From assembly GCA_000717735.1 (NCBI GenBank), contig JOBE01000022.1:1-64000 (forward strand): a DNA stretch of 64,000 bases, given 5' to 3'. The DNA is from Streptomyces griseoluteus (GTDB lineage Bacteria; Actinomycetota; Actinomycetes; Streptomycetales; Streptomycetaceae). The notes under the pieces are model-generated. The model ran no database searches and had not been told where the DNA came from. It was given only the letters and a program-made list of their open reading frames with translations. Within the stretch, counting starts at the first letter, position 1. Every line of letters starts with the position of its first letter. A program made the translations under genes and the position numbers. This document shows, in pieces, positions 26,588 to 35,730 of this stretch.

Positions 26588-27502
26588 TCAGGACTTTACG
26601 GCGCCGGAGAGCAGGTCGAGGCTCCAGAAGCGCTGGATGACGAGGAACAGGGCGATGAGCGGGACGATGGCGAGCAGCGCGCCGGTGATCACGAGGTTGT
26701 AGAGGGAGGGCTGGCTCGCGCCCTGCTTGAGGAGGGTGAACAGGCCGACGGTCATGGGGAACTTCTCGTCGTCGCCGAGCATGATGAACGGCAGCAGGAA
26801 GTTGTTCCAGATGGCGACGAACTGGAAGAGGAAGATCGTCACCAGGCCGGGGGACATCATCGGGACGGCGATGCGCAGGAAGATCCGCCACTCACCGGCG
26901 CCGTCCACGCGGCCCGCCTCGACGAGCTCCATCGGGATGGCGGCCTCGGCGTAGATGCGGCCGAGGTAGACGCCGTACGGGGAGAGGACCAGCGGCAGCA
27001 GCACGGAGGCGTACGTGTCCGTCAGGTCGGCCTCGGCCATGAGCAGGTACTGCGGGATGGCGAGGATGACCGGGGGCATGAGGACGCCGGTGAGCATGAT
27101 GTTGAAGAAGGCCTCGCGGCCGCGGAAGCGGTAGACGGCGAGGGCGTATCCGGCGAACGCGGAGACGACGGTGGACAGGACGGCGCCGAGTCCCGCGTAG
27201 AGGACCGAGTTGCCCATCCAGCGCCAGTAGATGCCCTCCCGGTAGGCGGTCAGGTCGGAGACGTTGTCGCCGAGGCCGTTGCCGGGGAGGAAGGTGAAGG
27301 TGGAGAAGAGGTCGGAGGCCGGCTTGGTGGCGGCGACCAGGACCCAGGCGACCGGCAGCAGGCAGTACAGCGCGCCGAGGACGAGGGCCGCCGTGGGCAG
27401 CAGGGCGGTGCGGCGCGGGGCGGGAGGGCCCTGCGGGACGCCGGGGGTGGTGCCGGCGGCCGGGGCGCGCTTGCGGACGGCCGGGGAGGCGAGCCCGGTC
27501 AT
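26588..27502 (-). CDS. Sugar ABC transporter permease (MalG type)
   Basis: 304 residues, six transmembrane helices in the MalG arrangement, with the EAA-loop motif EAGRVDGAGEWRIFLRIAVPMMSPGL near 195-220. Start is the ATG with AAGGAG, overlapping the MalF-type gene stop by four bases. Partner of the upstream permease and binding lipoprotein; no ATPase is encoded here, so the shared multi-sugar ATPase MsiK presumably drives it. Confidence 0.92.
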   Translation of the reverse strand: MTGLASPAVRKRAPAAGTTPGVPQGPPAPRRTALLPTAALVLGALYCLLPVAWVLVAATKPASDLFSTFTFLPGNGLGDNVSDLTAYREGIYWRWMGNSVLYAGLGAVLSTVVSAFAGYALAVYRFRGREAFFNIMLTGVLMPPVILAIPQYLLMAEADLTDTYASVLLPLVLSPYGVYLGRIYAEAAIPMELVEAGRVDGAGEWRIFLRIAVPMMSPGLVTIFLFQFVAIWNNFLLPFIMLGDDEKFPMTVGLFTLLKQGASQPSLYNLVITGALLAIVPLIALFLVIQRFWSLDLLSGAVKS

Positions 27503-28431
27503 CGGGTTGCTCCTTGTGTGGTGCGGCGGTTGGAGATCCTGAGGAGGGCGAAGGAGAGCGCGAAGGTGGCGAGGGCGAGCACGACGGCGGTGGCCGACGC
27601 GGCGTAGATGTTCCCCCCGGTGAACGCGTCGCTGTAGACCTTCATGAGGGGGCTCCAGGTGCTCGGGATGCCGTTGGTGAGCGGCTTGAGCGTCATGGGC
27701 TCGTTGAAGACCTGGAGGGTCGCGATGATCGAGAAGAAGAAGGTGAGCACCAGTGAGGGCACCACCATCGGGATCTTGATGCGGAGCGCGATCTGGAGTT
27801 CGGAGCAGCCGTCGAGCTTGGCGGCCTCGTACACCTCGGCGGGCAGGGAGCGCAGCGCGGTGTAGATGACGATCATGTTGAAGCCGGTGCCGCCCCAGAC
27901 GGCGATGTTCGACATCGCCAGGTAGAGCGGTCCGCCGTCCATGAGGTCGGGCTGCGGCAGTCCGAACTTGTCCAGGAGGAAGAGGAACGGGCTGACGTCC
28001 GGGAGGTAGAGGAAGCCCCAGAGGACGGCCGCGATGACGCCGGGTACGGCGTACGGCAGGAAGATCGCGAGCCGGGCGAAGGAGCGGGCCCTCACGCGCT
28101 CGGAGTCGAGCAGGAGCGCGAAGAACAGGGCGAGGCCGAGCATCACGGGGACGACGATCGCGCCGTAGCCGAGGACGCGCAGCGCGCTGCCGAGGAGTTC
28201 GGAGTCGGTGAGGGCGGAGGTGTAGTTCTCCAGGCCGGCCCACACCTCGGTCTTGGCGCCCTTGCCGAGGCCGAGTCCCTTGATCCGGACCTTGTGGAAG
28301 CTGAGCCAGAGGGCGTAGCCGATGGGCAGGGCGAAGAAGAGGACGAAGAGGACGCCGGCGGGGAGGAGGAAGCCGTACGGGGCCGCCTTGACCCCGTACG
28401 ACCTGCGTGCGCCCTTGGGGGGCTGTGTCAC
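27499..28431 (-). CDS. Sugar ABC transporter permease (MalF type)
   Basis: 310 residues with six helices and the EAA motif EAAKLDGCSELQIALRIKIPMVVPSL. The GTG start overlaps the stop of the binding-protein gene by four bases (GTGA), indicating translational coupling. Together with the following permease it forms the membrane channel for the sugar bound by the adjacent lipoprotein. Confidence 0.92.
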   Translation of the reverse strand: MTQPPKGARRSYGVKAAPYGFLLPAGVLFVLFFALPIGYALWLSFHKVRIKGLGLGKGAKTEVWAGLENYTSALTDSELLGSALRVLGYGAIVVPVMLGLALFFALLLDSERVRARSFARLAIFLPYAVPGVIAAVLWGFLYLPDVSPFLFLLDKFGLPQPDLMDGGPLYLAMSNIAVWGGTGFNMIVIYTALRSLPAEVYEAAKLDGCSELQIALRIKIPMVVPSLVLTFFFSIIATLQVFNEPMTLKPLTNGIPSTWSPLMKVYSDAFTGGNIYAASATAVVLALATFALSFALLRISNRRTTQGATR

Positions 28432-29741
28432 TTGGCGACCTCGAAGCCCTGCTTCGACAGGTCGGCGACGGTGGCCGTCCGGACCTTGGCGAGGGCGGCG
28501 TCGAAGCCGGACTTGGCCTTGGCGGCCTTGCCGAACTCGTCCTTGAAGGACGTGTAGGCGACGTTCACGTTGGGGCCCCAGGCGGCCGGTGCGGTGGTCT
28601 TCGCTATCTCGGCGGCGCGGGTGTAGAAGTCGGCCTGGTTCGGGAAGAACGCGGGGGCCTGCGCGAGGGCGCCGCTGGTCTGGGCGGCGGTGGCGGCCGG
28701 GTAGATGCCGCTCTCCTTCACCAGGGCCTCCAGGGCCTTGGGGTCGGTGTTCAGCCAGGTGGCGAACTTCGCGGCGGCCGCCTTGTGCTTGGAGTCGGTG
28801 GTGACGGCGGTGGAGGAGCCGCCCCAGCTGCCGGTGGCGGTCTCGCCCTTGTTCCACTGCGGGAGCGGGGCCATGGCCCACTTGCCCTTGGTGTCGGGGG
28901 CGGCGGTGGTCAGGGTGCCGGGGGCCCACACGGCGCTGACCCAGGCGAGCTGTTCGCCGGTGTTGAGGGCCTTGTTCCAGGCGGGCGTGTACATCGGCTG
29001 GTTGTCGACGGCGCCCTCGGCGACCAGGCCGCCCCAGAAGTCGGTGACCTTCTTGGTGGCGGCGTCCTCGATGCCGACCTTCCAGGTGTCGCCCTCGAAG
29101 GTCCACCACTTGGCGCCGGCCTGCTGGGAGAGGCCGGCGAAGAGGCCGGCGTCGTTGGCGGAGAAGGTGGTCAGGGCCTTCTCCGGCGCCTTCTTCTTGA
29201 GGGCGCGGGCGGTCTCGGCGAACTCGTCCCAGGTGGTGGGGACGGTCAGGCCGTACTGCTTGAAGAGGTCCTCGCGGTAGAAGAACATCAGCGGGCCGGA
29301 GTCCTGCGGCAGCGCGTAGACGGCCTCGCCGCCGAAGGTGGTCTGCTGCCAGATGCCCGGGGCGAACTTGTCCTTGACGCCCTGGACCTCGGGGGCGATG
29401 TCCGCGAGGGCGTCGTTGGAGACGAGGGTCGGCAGCGCCTGGTACTCGGCCTGCACCAGGTCGGGGCCCTTGTGGGCCTTCGTGGCGGTGATGATCTTGG
29501 TGACGAGGTCGTCTCCGGAGGCCTGCTTCTGCACCGTGACCTGGATGTCGGGGTGTTCGGCGTTCCAGAGGGCCGCGACCTTGTCCATGCCGGGCGCCCA
29601 GGCCCAGTAGGTGAGCGAGACCGGGCCGGAGGCCGCACCGGCCTCGTCGCCGGAGTCGGAGGAGCCACAGGCGGTGAGCGCGGTGGCGCCCAGGAGGACG
29701 GCGGTGGCGGCGGCGAGGCTGCGGCGCGTGATGTGGGGCAT
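28428..29741 (-). CDS. Sugar-binding lipoprotein of ABC transporter
   Basis: 437 residues. The signal peptide ends in lipobox LTAC with the acylated Cys near residue 24. The mature part has the family-1 extracellular solute-binding fold (SLTYWAWAPGMDKVAALWNAEHPDIQVTVQ near the start, GGSSTAVTTDSKHKAAAAKF later). The ATG is preceded by GGGAGAAG. First gene of the operon; its promoter and operator lie within 100 bp. Given the divergent GH42 and nearby GH53 enzymes, galacto-oligosaccharides from beta-1,4-galactan are the probable ligand. Confidence 0.92.
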   Translation of the reverse strand: MPHITRRSLAAATAVLLGATALTACGSSDSGDEAGAASGPVSLTYWAWAPGMDKVAALWNAEHPDIQVTVQKQASGDDLVTKIITATKAHKGPDLVQAEYQALPTLVSNDALADIAPEVQGVKDKFAPGIWQQTTFGGEAVYALPQDSGPLMFFYREDLFKQYGLTVPTTWDEFAETARALKKKAPEKALTTFSANDAGLFAGLSQQAGAKWWTFEGDTWKVGIEDAATKKVTDFWGGLVAEGAVDNQPMYTPAWNKALNTGEQLAWVSAVWAPGTLTTAAPDTKGKWAMAPLPQWNKGETATGSWGGSSTAVTTDSKHKAAAAKFATWLNTDPKALEALVKESGIYPAATAAQTSGALAQAPAFFPNQADFYTRAAEIAKTTAPAAWGPNVNVAYTSFKDEFGKAAKAKSGFDAALAKVRTATVADLSKQGFEVAK

Positions 29742-29801
29742 GGGGTACTTCTCCCTGACCGAAAGGGGCCTCTCCCTCGGACGGAGAGGCCGACCATGCA
29801 T

Positions 29802-29817
29802 CTGTGAGCGTTCACAG
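29802..29817. promoter_or_regulatory. LacI-type operator CTGTGAGCGTTCACAG
   Basis: Near-perfect 16-bp palindrome overlapping the predicted transcription start of the binding-protein operon, 60 bp before its ATG, in the divergent spacer with the GH42 gene. A plausible site for the LacI regulator encoded at the operon's end. Confidence 0.75.
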
Positions 29818-29844
29818 TAGAGAAACGTTCCGGACACTTGTCAA
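29816..29844 (-). promoter_or_regulatory. Predicted promoter of galactan ABC operon
   Basis: Minus-strand TTGACA, a 17-base spacer and TCTACT: a strong -35 with a fair -10, placed about 75 bp before the binding-protein ATG and just before the palindromic operator. Confidence 0.65.
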
Positions 29845-29866
29845 TGGTTGTTCCTGTGCGGTTATG
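29838..29866 (+). promoter_or_regulatory. Predicted promoter of GH42 beta-galactosidase
   Basis: Plus-strand TTGTCA, 17-base spacer, GTTATG, overlapping the opposite promoter's -35. The leader would be about 75 bases. One control region may therefore serve both directions. Confidence 0.45.
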
Positions 29867-29948
29867 TTGCGTTGCCACATCGAGATCGAGTGTGTGCACG
29901 TTCCCAACCGAACGAAGCTTTTATCGCCCGACGTTTCAGGAGACACTC

Positions 29949-31970
29949 ATGCCGCAGACCACTCCCAAGGGCCTGCACCGGCTCGCGTTCGGCGGGGACT
30001 ACAACCCCGAGCAATGGCCGGAAAGCGTCTGGCAGGAGGACGTCCGCCTCATGCAGGAGGCGGGCGTCACCATGGTGAGCGTCGGGATCTTCTCCTGGGC
30101 CCTCCTCGAACCGGAGCCCGGCCGGTACGACTTCGGCTGGCTCGACCGGCTCCTCGACCTGCTCCACGAGCACGGCGTCCGCGTCGACCTGGGCACCCCG
30201 ACCGTGGCGCCGCCCGCCTGGTTCTACCGCGCCCACCCGGAGGCACTGCCCGTCACCGCCGAGGGGGTCCGCCACTCCTATGGATCGCGCGGGGCGATCT
30301 GTCACAGTTCCTCCGCCTACCGCGCGGCCGCCGCCGGCATCACCACCGAGCTGGCCCGCCGCTACGGCACCCACCCGGCGCTCGCGCTCTGGCACGTCCA
30401 CAACGAGTACGGCGTGCCCGTCAGCGCCTGCTACTGCGACGGCTGCGCCGCCCACTTCCGCCGCTGGCTGGACCGGACGTACGGCTCGGTCGAGGCCGTG
30501 AACGAGGCCTGGGGCACCGCCTTCTGGGGGCAGCGCTACTCCTCGTACGAGGAGATCGCCCCGCCCCGGGTCACCCCGACCGTCGGCAACCCGGCCCAAC
30601 AGCTCGACTACCGCCGCTTCGCCGACGCCACCATCCTCGAGAACTTCCGGATGGAACGGGACATCCTGCACGGCCTCGCCCCCGGCATCCCCGTCACCAC
30701 CAACTTCATGACGGCGCTCAGCCAGTGCGACTCCATCGACTACTGGGCCTGGGGCCGCGAGGTCGACCTCGTCACCAACGACCACTACCTGATCACCGAC
30801 GGCCGCCGCACCCACGTCAACCTGGCGATGGCCGCCGACCTCACCCGCTCCGTCGCCGGCGGCGCCCCCTGGCTGCTCCTGGAGCACTCCACGTCAGGGG
30901 TGAACTGGCAGGCCCGCAACCCGGCCAAGCGCCCCGGCGAGATGGCCCGCAACTCCCTCGCCCACGTCGCCCGCGGTTCCGAGGGCGCCATGTTCTTCCA
31001 GTGGCGCCAGTCCCGGCGCGGCGCCGAGAAGTTCCACTCCGCGATGGTCCCGCACGGCGGCACCGACACCCGGATCTGGCGCGAGGTCGTCGCGCTCGGC
31101 GCCGGCCTGGAGGCCCTGACCGAACTCCGCGGCACCCGGACCGTCCCGGACGTCGCCATGCTCTGGGACTGGCACTCCTGGTGGGCCCAGAACCTGGAAT
31201 GGCGCCCGAACGAGGCCCACGACGCCCGCGAGCGCGCCGACAGCTTCTACGAGACGCTCTACGACCGGCACCTCACCGTCGACTTCGCCCACCCCGAGTC
31301 CGACCTGTCGGCCTACCCCCTGGTCGTCGTCCCCGCGCTCTACCTCATGACCGAGGCCGCCGGGCAGAACCTGCGCGAGTACGTCGAGAACGGCGGCACG
31401 CTCGTCGTCTCGTACTTCTCCGGGATCGTCGACCAGCACGACGCCGTCCACCCCGGCGCCTACCCCGGCGCCCTGCGCGACGTCCTCGGCCTCACCGTGG
31501 ACGAGTGGTCGCCGCTCCTGGACGACCAGCGCGTCACGATCGCCGGCCCCGGCGGCGCCTCCCTCACCGGTGACGTGTGGACGGAGTTCGTCCGGCCGCG
31601 CGGCGCCGAGACGGTGTGGACGTACGCGGACGGCCCCGCCGCCGGCGGTCCCGCCGTCACCCGGCACCGGCTCGGCCGGGGCACCGCCTGGTACGTCTCC
31701 ACCCGGCTCGACGCGGCCTCGCTCGACACGATCGTCGCCGCCGCCTGCGAGGACGCCGGGGTCGCCACCCGCTCCGCGCTGCCGCACGACGTGGAGGTCG
31801 TGCGCCGCGCCGGCGAGAACGGCCACTACCTCTTCGCGCTCAACCACTCCGCCGAGGACGCCGAGGTGCCGCTCGACGGCTCCGGCACCGAGCTGCTCGG
31901 CGGCACTCCCGCCGACGGCAGGCTCACCGTCCCGGCCGGCACCGTCAGGGTCGTACGCCTCACCCCCTGA
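29949..31970 (+). CDS. GH42 beta-galactosidase
   Basis: 673 residues. The acid/base Glu is in HNEYG near 153 and the nucleophile in LLEHS near 312. The four-cysteine zinc site of GH42 is present (Cys near 118, 161, 163 and 166), followed by a trimerisation domain (about 395-600) and a C-terminal beta-sandwich. There is no signal peptide, so it acts in the cytoplasm on imported beta-galactosides. CAGGAG precedes the ATG. It is divergent from the sugar ABC operon and followed by the secreted GH53 galactanase, so it likely cuts galacto-oligosaccharides released from beta-1,4-galactan. Confidence 0.95.
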   Translation: MPQTTPKGLHRLAFGGDYNPEQWPESVWQEDVRLMQEAGVTMVSVGIFSWALLEPEPGRYDFGWLDRLLDLLHEHGVRVDLGTPTVAPPAWFYRAHPEALPVTAEGVRHSYGSRGAICHSSSAYRAAAAGITTELARRYGTHPALALWHVHNEYGVPVSACYCDGCAAHFRRWLDRTYGSVEAVNEAWGTAFWGQRYSSYEEIAPPRVTPTVGNPAQQLDYRRFADATILENFRMERDILHGLAPGIPVTTNFMTALSQCDSIDYWAWGREVDLVTNDHYLITDGRRTHVNLAMAADLTRSVAGGAPWLLLEHSTSGVNWQARNPAKRPGEMARNSLAHVARGSEGAMFFQWRQSRRGAEKFHSAMVPHGGTDTRIWREVVALGAGLEALTELRGTRTVPDVAMLWDWHSWWAQNLEWRPNEAHDARERADSFYETLYDRHLTVDFAHPESDLSAYPLVVVPALYLMTEAAGQNLREYVENGGTLVVSYFSGIVDQHDAVHPGAYPGALRDVLGLTVDEWSPLLDDQRVTIAGPGGASLTGDVWTEFVRPRGAETVWTYADGPAAGGPAVTRHRLGRGTAWYVSTRLDAASLDTIVAAACEDAGVATRSALPHDVEVVRRAGENGHYLFALNHSAEDAEVPLDGSGTELLGGTPADGRLTVPAGTVRVVRLTP

Positions 31971-32001
31971 CCGACTCCCCCGTCCGGGGCCCCCTGAACT
32001 C

Positions 32002-32038
32002 CCCGGGGGCGGTCCGCATCCTGTGCGCCGCCCCCGGG
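32002..32038 (+). terminator. Hairpin between GH42 and GH53 genes
   Basis: 11-bp arms CCCGGGGGCGG/CCGCCCCCGGG with a 15-base loop, about 30 bp after the GH42 stop. May only attenuate transcription into the GH53 gene. Confidence 0.55.
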
Positions 32039-32106
32039 TGAGCCGTACCACCCACCGTAAGGAAACGCACCACTCATCTGTCCGCCACCGTCGAAGGGAC
32101 TCGACG

Positions 32107-33714
32107 ATGCACCCCCGCACCCCCACCACGCACCCCACCCGCAGAAGCCGCGTACGGCTGCGCGCCGCAGCCGTCGCCGCCGCGCTCGGCGCCCTGCTCC
32201 TGGCCCCGCTGCCCGCCGCGCGGCAGGCCGAGGCCGCCGCCACCCTCACCAACGCCGGGTTCGAGAGCGGCGCCGCCGGGACCGCCACCCCGGCCGGCTG
32301 GTCCACCTACTCCGCGGCGGGACAGAACGCCGCCTCGTTCACCGAGGCCGGCGGCCACGGCGGAAGCTACCGGCTCAGCCACTGGTCGGCGTCCGCGTAC
32401 AAGGTGGAGACGTACCAGTACCTCTCCGGGCTCACCGACGGCACGTACACGCTGAGCGCCTGGGTCCGTTCGGGCGGCGGGCAGAACGCGGCCTACCTGG
32501 CCCTGCGGAACTGCGGCTCGGCCGAACAGCGCACCGACCTGCCCGTGACCTCGAACGGCGCCTGGATACGGCTCGTGACCTCCGTCAGGGTGACCGGCGG
32601 CGGCTGCACCGTCAGCATCAACTCCGACGCGAACGCCGGGAACTGGCTGAACGTCGACGACCTCACCTTCACCTCCGGCACGACCGGTCTCGCCGTCAAG
32701 GGCGTCGACCTCTCGGGCCTCAAGAAGAACGAGGACCTCGGCGGCACCTACCGCACCGCCGCGGGCGTCACCGGCGACCCGGTCACGATCCTGAAGAACG
32801 CGGGCGCCACCTACGGCCGCCTCAAGGTGTGGGTGAACCCGGCCGACGGCTACAACAACAAGGCGCGCGTCCTCGCCACCGCCCAGCGCATCAAGGCCCA
32901 GGGCATGAAGCTGCTCGTCGACTTCCACTACTCGGACGTCTGGGCCGACCCGGGCGCCCAGAGCAAGCCCGCCGCGTGGGCGGGGCACTCGTACTCCCAG
33001 CTGACCACGGACGTCTACAACCACACGTACGACGTCCTGAACGCCCTGAAGGCGCAGGGCACCACGGCCGACATGGTGCAGATCGGCAACGAGATCAACA
33101 CCGGCATGCTGTGGCCCGAGGGCTCCACGTCGAACTGGTCCCAGCTCGGCGGGCTGCTGAAGTCCGGCATCTCGGCGGCCAAGGCGGTCTCGTCGACCAC
33201 GCAGATCGCGCTGCACCTCGCCCACGGCGGCGACAACGCCCTCTACCGGACGTGGTTCGACAACGCGACGGCGCAGGGCGTGAGTTACGACGTCATCGCG
33301 CTCTCCTTCTACGGTTACTGGCACGGCGCGCTGTCCGCGCTCCAGACCAACCTGGACGACATCTCGGCCCGTTACGGCAAGAAGGTCATGGTCGTCGAGA
33401 CCGCGTACCCGTTCCGGCTCGACAGCAAGGACTCGCACGAGAACATCATCGACCTGTCGTCCGAGCTGATCCCCGGCTACCCGGCGAGCAGCGCCGGCCA
33501 GTCGGCGTGGCTGCGGGACATCATGAACGTCGTCGAGGCCGTGCCGAACGGCCGAGGTCTCGGCGTCGTCTACTGGGAGCCGGCCTGGACCGCCGTCGCG
33601 GGCAACGGCTGGGACCCGACGGACCCCTCGTCGGGCAACGCCTGGGAGAACCAGGCCCTGTTCGACTACGACAACAGGCTGCTCCCGGCGGCGAGCTGGC
33701 TCGCCCACCGCTGA
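32107..33714 (+). CDS. Secreted GH53 endo-beta-1,4-galactanase
   Basis: 535 residues. A twin-arginine-containing signal peptide ends near residue 44. A beta-sandwich carbohydrate-binding domain (about 45-190) precedes the GH53 catalytic barrel (about 195-535), with the acid/base Glu in IGNEIN near 329 and the nucleophile in VVETAYP near 431. The enzyme cuts beta-1,4-galactan of pectic arabinogalactan outside the cell. GAAGGGAC precedes the ATG. Its products fit the adjacent binding lipoprotein, permeases and GH42 enzyme. Confidence 0.95.
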   Translation: MHPRTPTTHPTRRSRVRLRAAAVAAALGALLLAPLPAARQAEAAATLTNAGFESGAAGTATPAGWSTYSAAGQNAASFTEAGGHGGSYRLSHWSASAYKVETYQYLSGLTDGTYTLSAWVRSGGGQNAAYLALRNCGSAEQRTDLPVTSNGAWIRLVTSVRVTGGGCTVSINSDANAGNWLNVDDLTFTSGTTGLAVKGVDLSGLKKNEDLGGTYRTAAGVTGDPVTILKNAGATYGRLKVWVNPADGYNNKARVLATAQRIKAQGMKLLVDFHYSDVWADPGAQSKPAAWAGHSYSQLTTDVYNHTYDVLNALKAQGTTADMVQIGNEINTGMLWPEGSTSNWSQLGGLLKSGISAAKAVSSTTQIALHLAHGGDNALYRTWFDNATAQGVSYDVIALSFYGYWHGALSALQTNLDDISARYGKKVMVVETAYPFRLDSKDSHENIIDLSSELIPGYPASSAGQSAWLRDIMNVVEAVPNGRGLGVVYWEPAWTAVAGNGWDPTDPSSGNAWENQALFDYDNRLLPAASWLAHR

Positions 33715-33722
33715 CGCGCGGA

Positions 33723-33768
33723 CATGAGGAAGGGGCGGGCCCGTTCGCGGGTCCGCCCCTTCCTCATG
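33723..33768. terminator. Strong bidirectional terminator
   Basis: An inverted repeat of about 21 bp (one mismatch) with TTCG in the loop, between the converging GH53 and galactonate-dehydratase genes. AT-containing arm bases (GAGGAA/TTCCTC) suit termination both ways. Confidence 0.9.
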
Positions 33769-33774
33769 CCGTGA

Positions 33775-34920
33775 CTACCACTCGGCGAGCGAGCCGTCGT
33801 CCCGCCGCCAGGCCGGGTTGCGCCAGCGGTGCCCCACCTCGGCCGCCCGCTCGACGGCCTTCGCGTCGACCTCGATGCCGAGGCCGGGTCCGGTCGGCAG
33901 GCCCACGTGCCCGTCCTCGTACCGGAAGACCGAGGGGTCGACCAGATAGTCGAGCAGGTCGGAGCCGGTGTTGTAGTGGATGCCGAGGCTCTGCTCCTGG
34001 ATCAGCAGGTTCGGCGCCGCGAAGCCGACCTGGAGACAGGAGGCGAGCGCGATCGGTCCCAGCGGGCAGTGCGGGGCGAGGGACACGTCGTACGCCTCCG
34101 CCATCGCGGCGATCCTGCGCACCTCCGAGATGCCGCCGGCGTGCGAGAGGTCCGGCTGGGCGACGGCGATGCCCTGGGCGAGGACCGTCTTGAAGTCCCA
34201 GCGGGAGTAGAGGCGTTCGCCGGTCGCGATCGGGATCGAGGTGGAGCGGACGATGTCGCCGATGTGGTCGCTCATCTCCGGGACGACCGGTTCCTCCACG
34301 AAGAAGGGCAGGTACGGCTCGAGGAGCGGCAGGACCCGGCGGGCCATCGGGGCGGTGAGCCGCCCGTGGAAGTCGATGGCGATGTCGAACTCGTCGCCGA
34401 CGGCCTCCCGGATCGAGGCGACCCGGTCCACGATGGCCTGGGTGGCGGCGGGGGTGTCGATGAGCCGCAGCTGTGCCGAGGCGTTCATCTTGATCGCGGT
34501 GAAGCCCTCGTTCTTGCGGGCCAGGGCCTCGGAGGCGACCTCGTCGGGGCGGTCGCCGCCGATCCAGCTGTAGACGCGGGCGCGGTCGCGGACGTTGCCG
34601 CCGAGGAGCTGCCACACGGGGACGCCGAGGGCCTTGCCCGTGATGTCCCACAGCGCCTGGTCGATGCCGGCGACGGCGCTGGAGAGGACCGGGCCGCCCC
34701 GGTAGAAGCCGCCCTTGGTGAGGACCTGCCAGTGGTCCTCGATCTTCATCGGGTCCTGGCCGATCAGGTAGTCGGAGAGCTCCTCGACGGCGGCGGCTAC
34801 GGTGTGGGCGCGGCCCTCGACGACGGGCTCGCCCCAGCCGGTGACGCCCTCGTCGGTGTCGATGCGCAGGAAGCACCAGCGCGGGGCGACGAGGTAGGTG
34901 CGCAGGGAGGTGATCTTCAC
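33775..34920 (-). CDS. dgoD: D-galactonate dehydratase (enolase superfamily)
   Basis: 381 residues. It has the DgoD residues at the expected positions: Asp183 and His185 (AIDFHGR), Glu209 (FVEEPV), Glu235 (ATGERLYSR) and His284 (APHCPLGPI), which dehydrate D-galactonate to 2-keto-3-deoxy-galactonate. The GTG start overlaps the SDR stop by four bases. In the same operon lie an SDR dehydrogenase, a sugar-acid kinase, an aldolase and a lactonase, which together form an oxidative galactose pathway. Confidence 0.92.
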   Translation of the reverse strand: MKITSLRTYLVAPRWCFLRIDTDEGVTGWGEPVVEGRAHTVAAAVEELSDYLIGQDPMKIEDHWQVLTKGGFYRGGPVLSSAVAGIDQALWDITGKALGVPVWQLLGGNVRDRARVYSWIGGDRPDEVASEALARKNEGFTAIKMNASAQLRLIDTPAATQAIVDRVASIREAVGDEFDIAIDFHGRLTAPMARRVLPLLEPYLPFFVEEPVVPEMSDHIGDIVRSTSIPIATGERLYSRWDFKTVLAQGIAVAQPDLSHAGGISEVRRIAAMAEAYDVSLAPHCPLGPIALASCLQVGFAAPNLLIQEQSLGIHYNTGSDLLDYLVDPSVFRYEDGHVGLPTGPGLGIEVDAKAVERAAEVGHRWRNPAWRRDDGSLAEW

Positions 34921-35669
34921 TTGGAGTCCTTCTTCACGGTCCAGCCGCCGTCGACGACCAGGTTGGTTCCGGTGATGTAGGCGGCGTCGGCGGAGGCGAG
35001 GAAGGCGACGGCGGAGGCGACCTCCTCGGGACGGCCGAGCCGGGCGAGCGCGGTGGCGTCGGCGGAGAGCCGGCGTCCCTCCTCGTCGACGTCGTTCCAG
35101 ACGTCGGTGAGGATCGGCCCCGGCAGGACGGAGTTGAAGCGCACCTCGGGCCCGTACTCGACGGCGAACTGGCGGACCAGGGCGCACATGCCGCCCTTCG
35201 CGGCGGCGTAGGCGGGGTAGCCGGGCAGGCCGAAGTCGGCGTGCACGCTGGAGGTGGCGACGAGGCTGCCGCGCTCGGCGCGCAGGTCGTCGAGGAAGGT
35301 GCGGGTGGCGAGGTAGAGGGCCCGCAGGTTGACGGCCATCTCCCGGTCCCAGACGGCGACGGGGAGTTCGTGGGCGGCGGCGGCGGTGTGGGTGAAGGCG
35401 TTGCTGTGGAGGATGCTCACGGGGCCGAAGCGGGTGTGGGCCTCGGTCCGCAGGGCGGTCCAGTCCTCCTCGGAGGAGACGTCGCAGCGTACGTAGGCGG
35501 CGCGGCCCCCGTCGGCGCGGATCGCGGCGGCGACGGCCTCGCCCGCCTCGTCGGCGATGTCGGAGACGAGGACCGATGCGCCCTCGGCGGCGAGCCGGGC
35601 GGCGCTCGCGGCGCCGATGCCGGAGGCCGCGCCGGTGACGACGGCGGTCTGTCCGGAGAAGCGGTTCAT
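34917..35669 (-). CDS. SDR-family dehydrogenase, probable galactose dehydrogenase
   Basis: 250 residues, a classical short-chain dehydrogenase: TGAASGIG cofactor loop near 12-19, SSVHA (catalytic Ser), YAAAK (Tyr/Lys) and PGPILTDVW. The aspartate at the end of beta-2 (SDIADEAG) suggests NAD preference. In this operon the expected reaction is oxidation of D-galactose to galactonolactone, but related SDRs act on other aldoses, so the substrate is inferred. It overlaps the dehydratase gene by four bases. Confidence 0.85.
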   Translation of the reverse strand: MNRFSGQTAVVTGAASGIGAASAARLAAEGASVLVSDIADEAGEAVAAAIRADGGRAAYVRCDVSSEEDWTALRTEAHTRFGPVSILHSNAFTHTAAAAHELPVAVWDREMAVNLRALYLATRTFLDDLRAERGSLVATSSVHADFGLPGYPAYAAAKGGMCALVRQFAVEYGPEVRFNSVLPGPILTDVWNDVDEEGRRLSADATALARLGRPEEVASAVAFLASADAAYITGTNLVVDGGWTVKKDSK

Positions 35670-35730
35670 GGTGTGGGTTCCTGGTGTTTCCGGGGGGCGG
35701 ACGCGGTGCGGATGCGGAGGGGGCGGCGGG

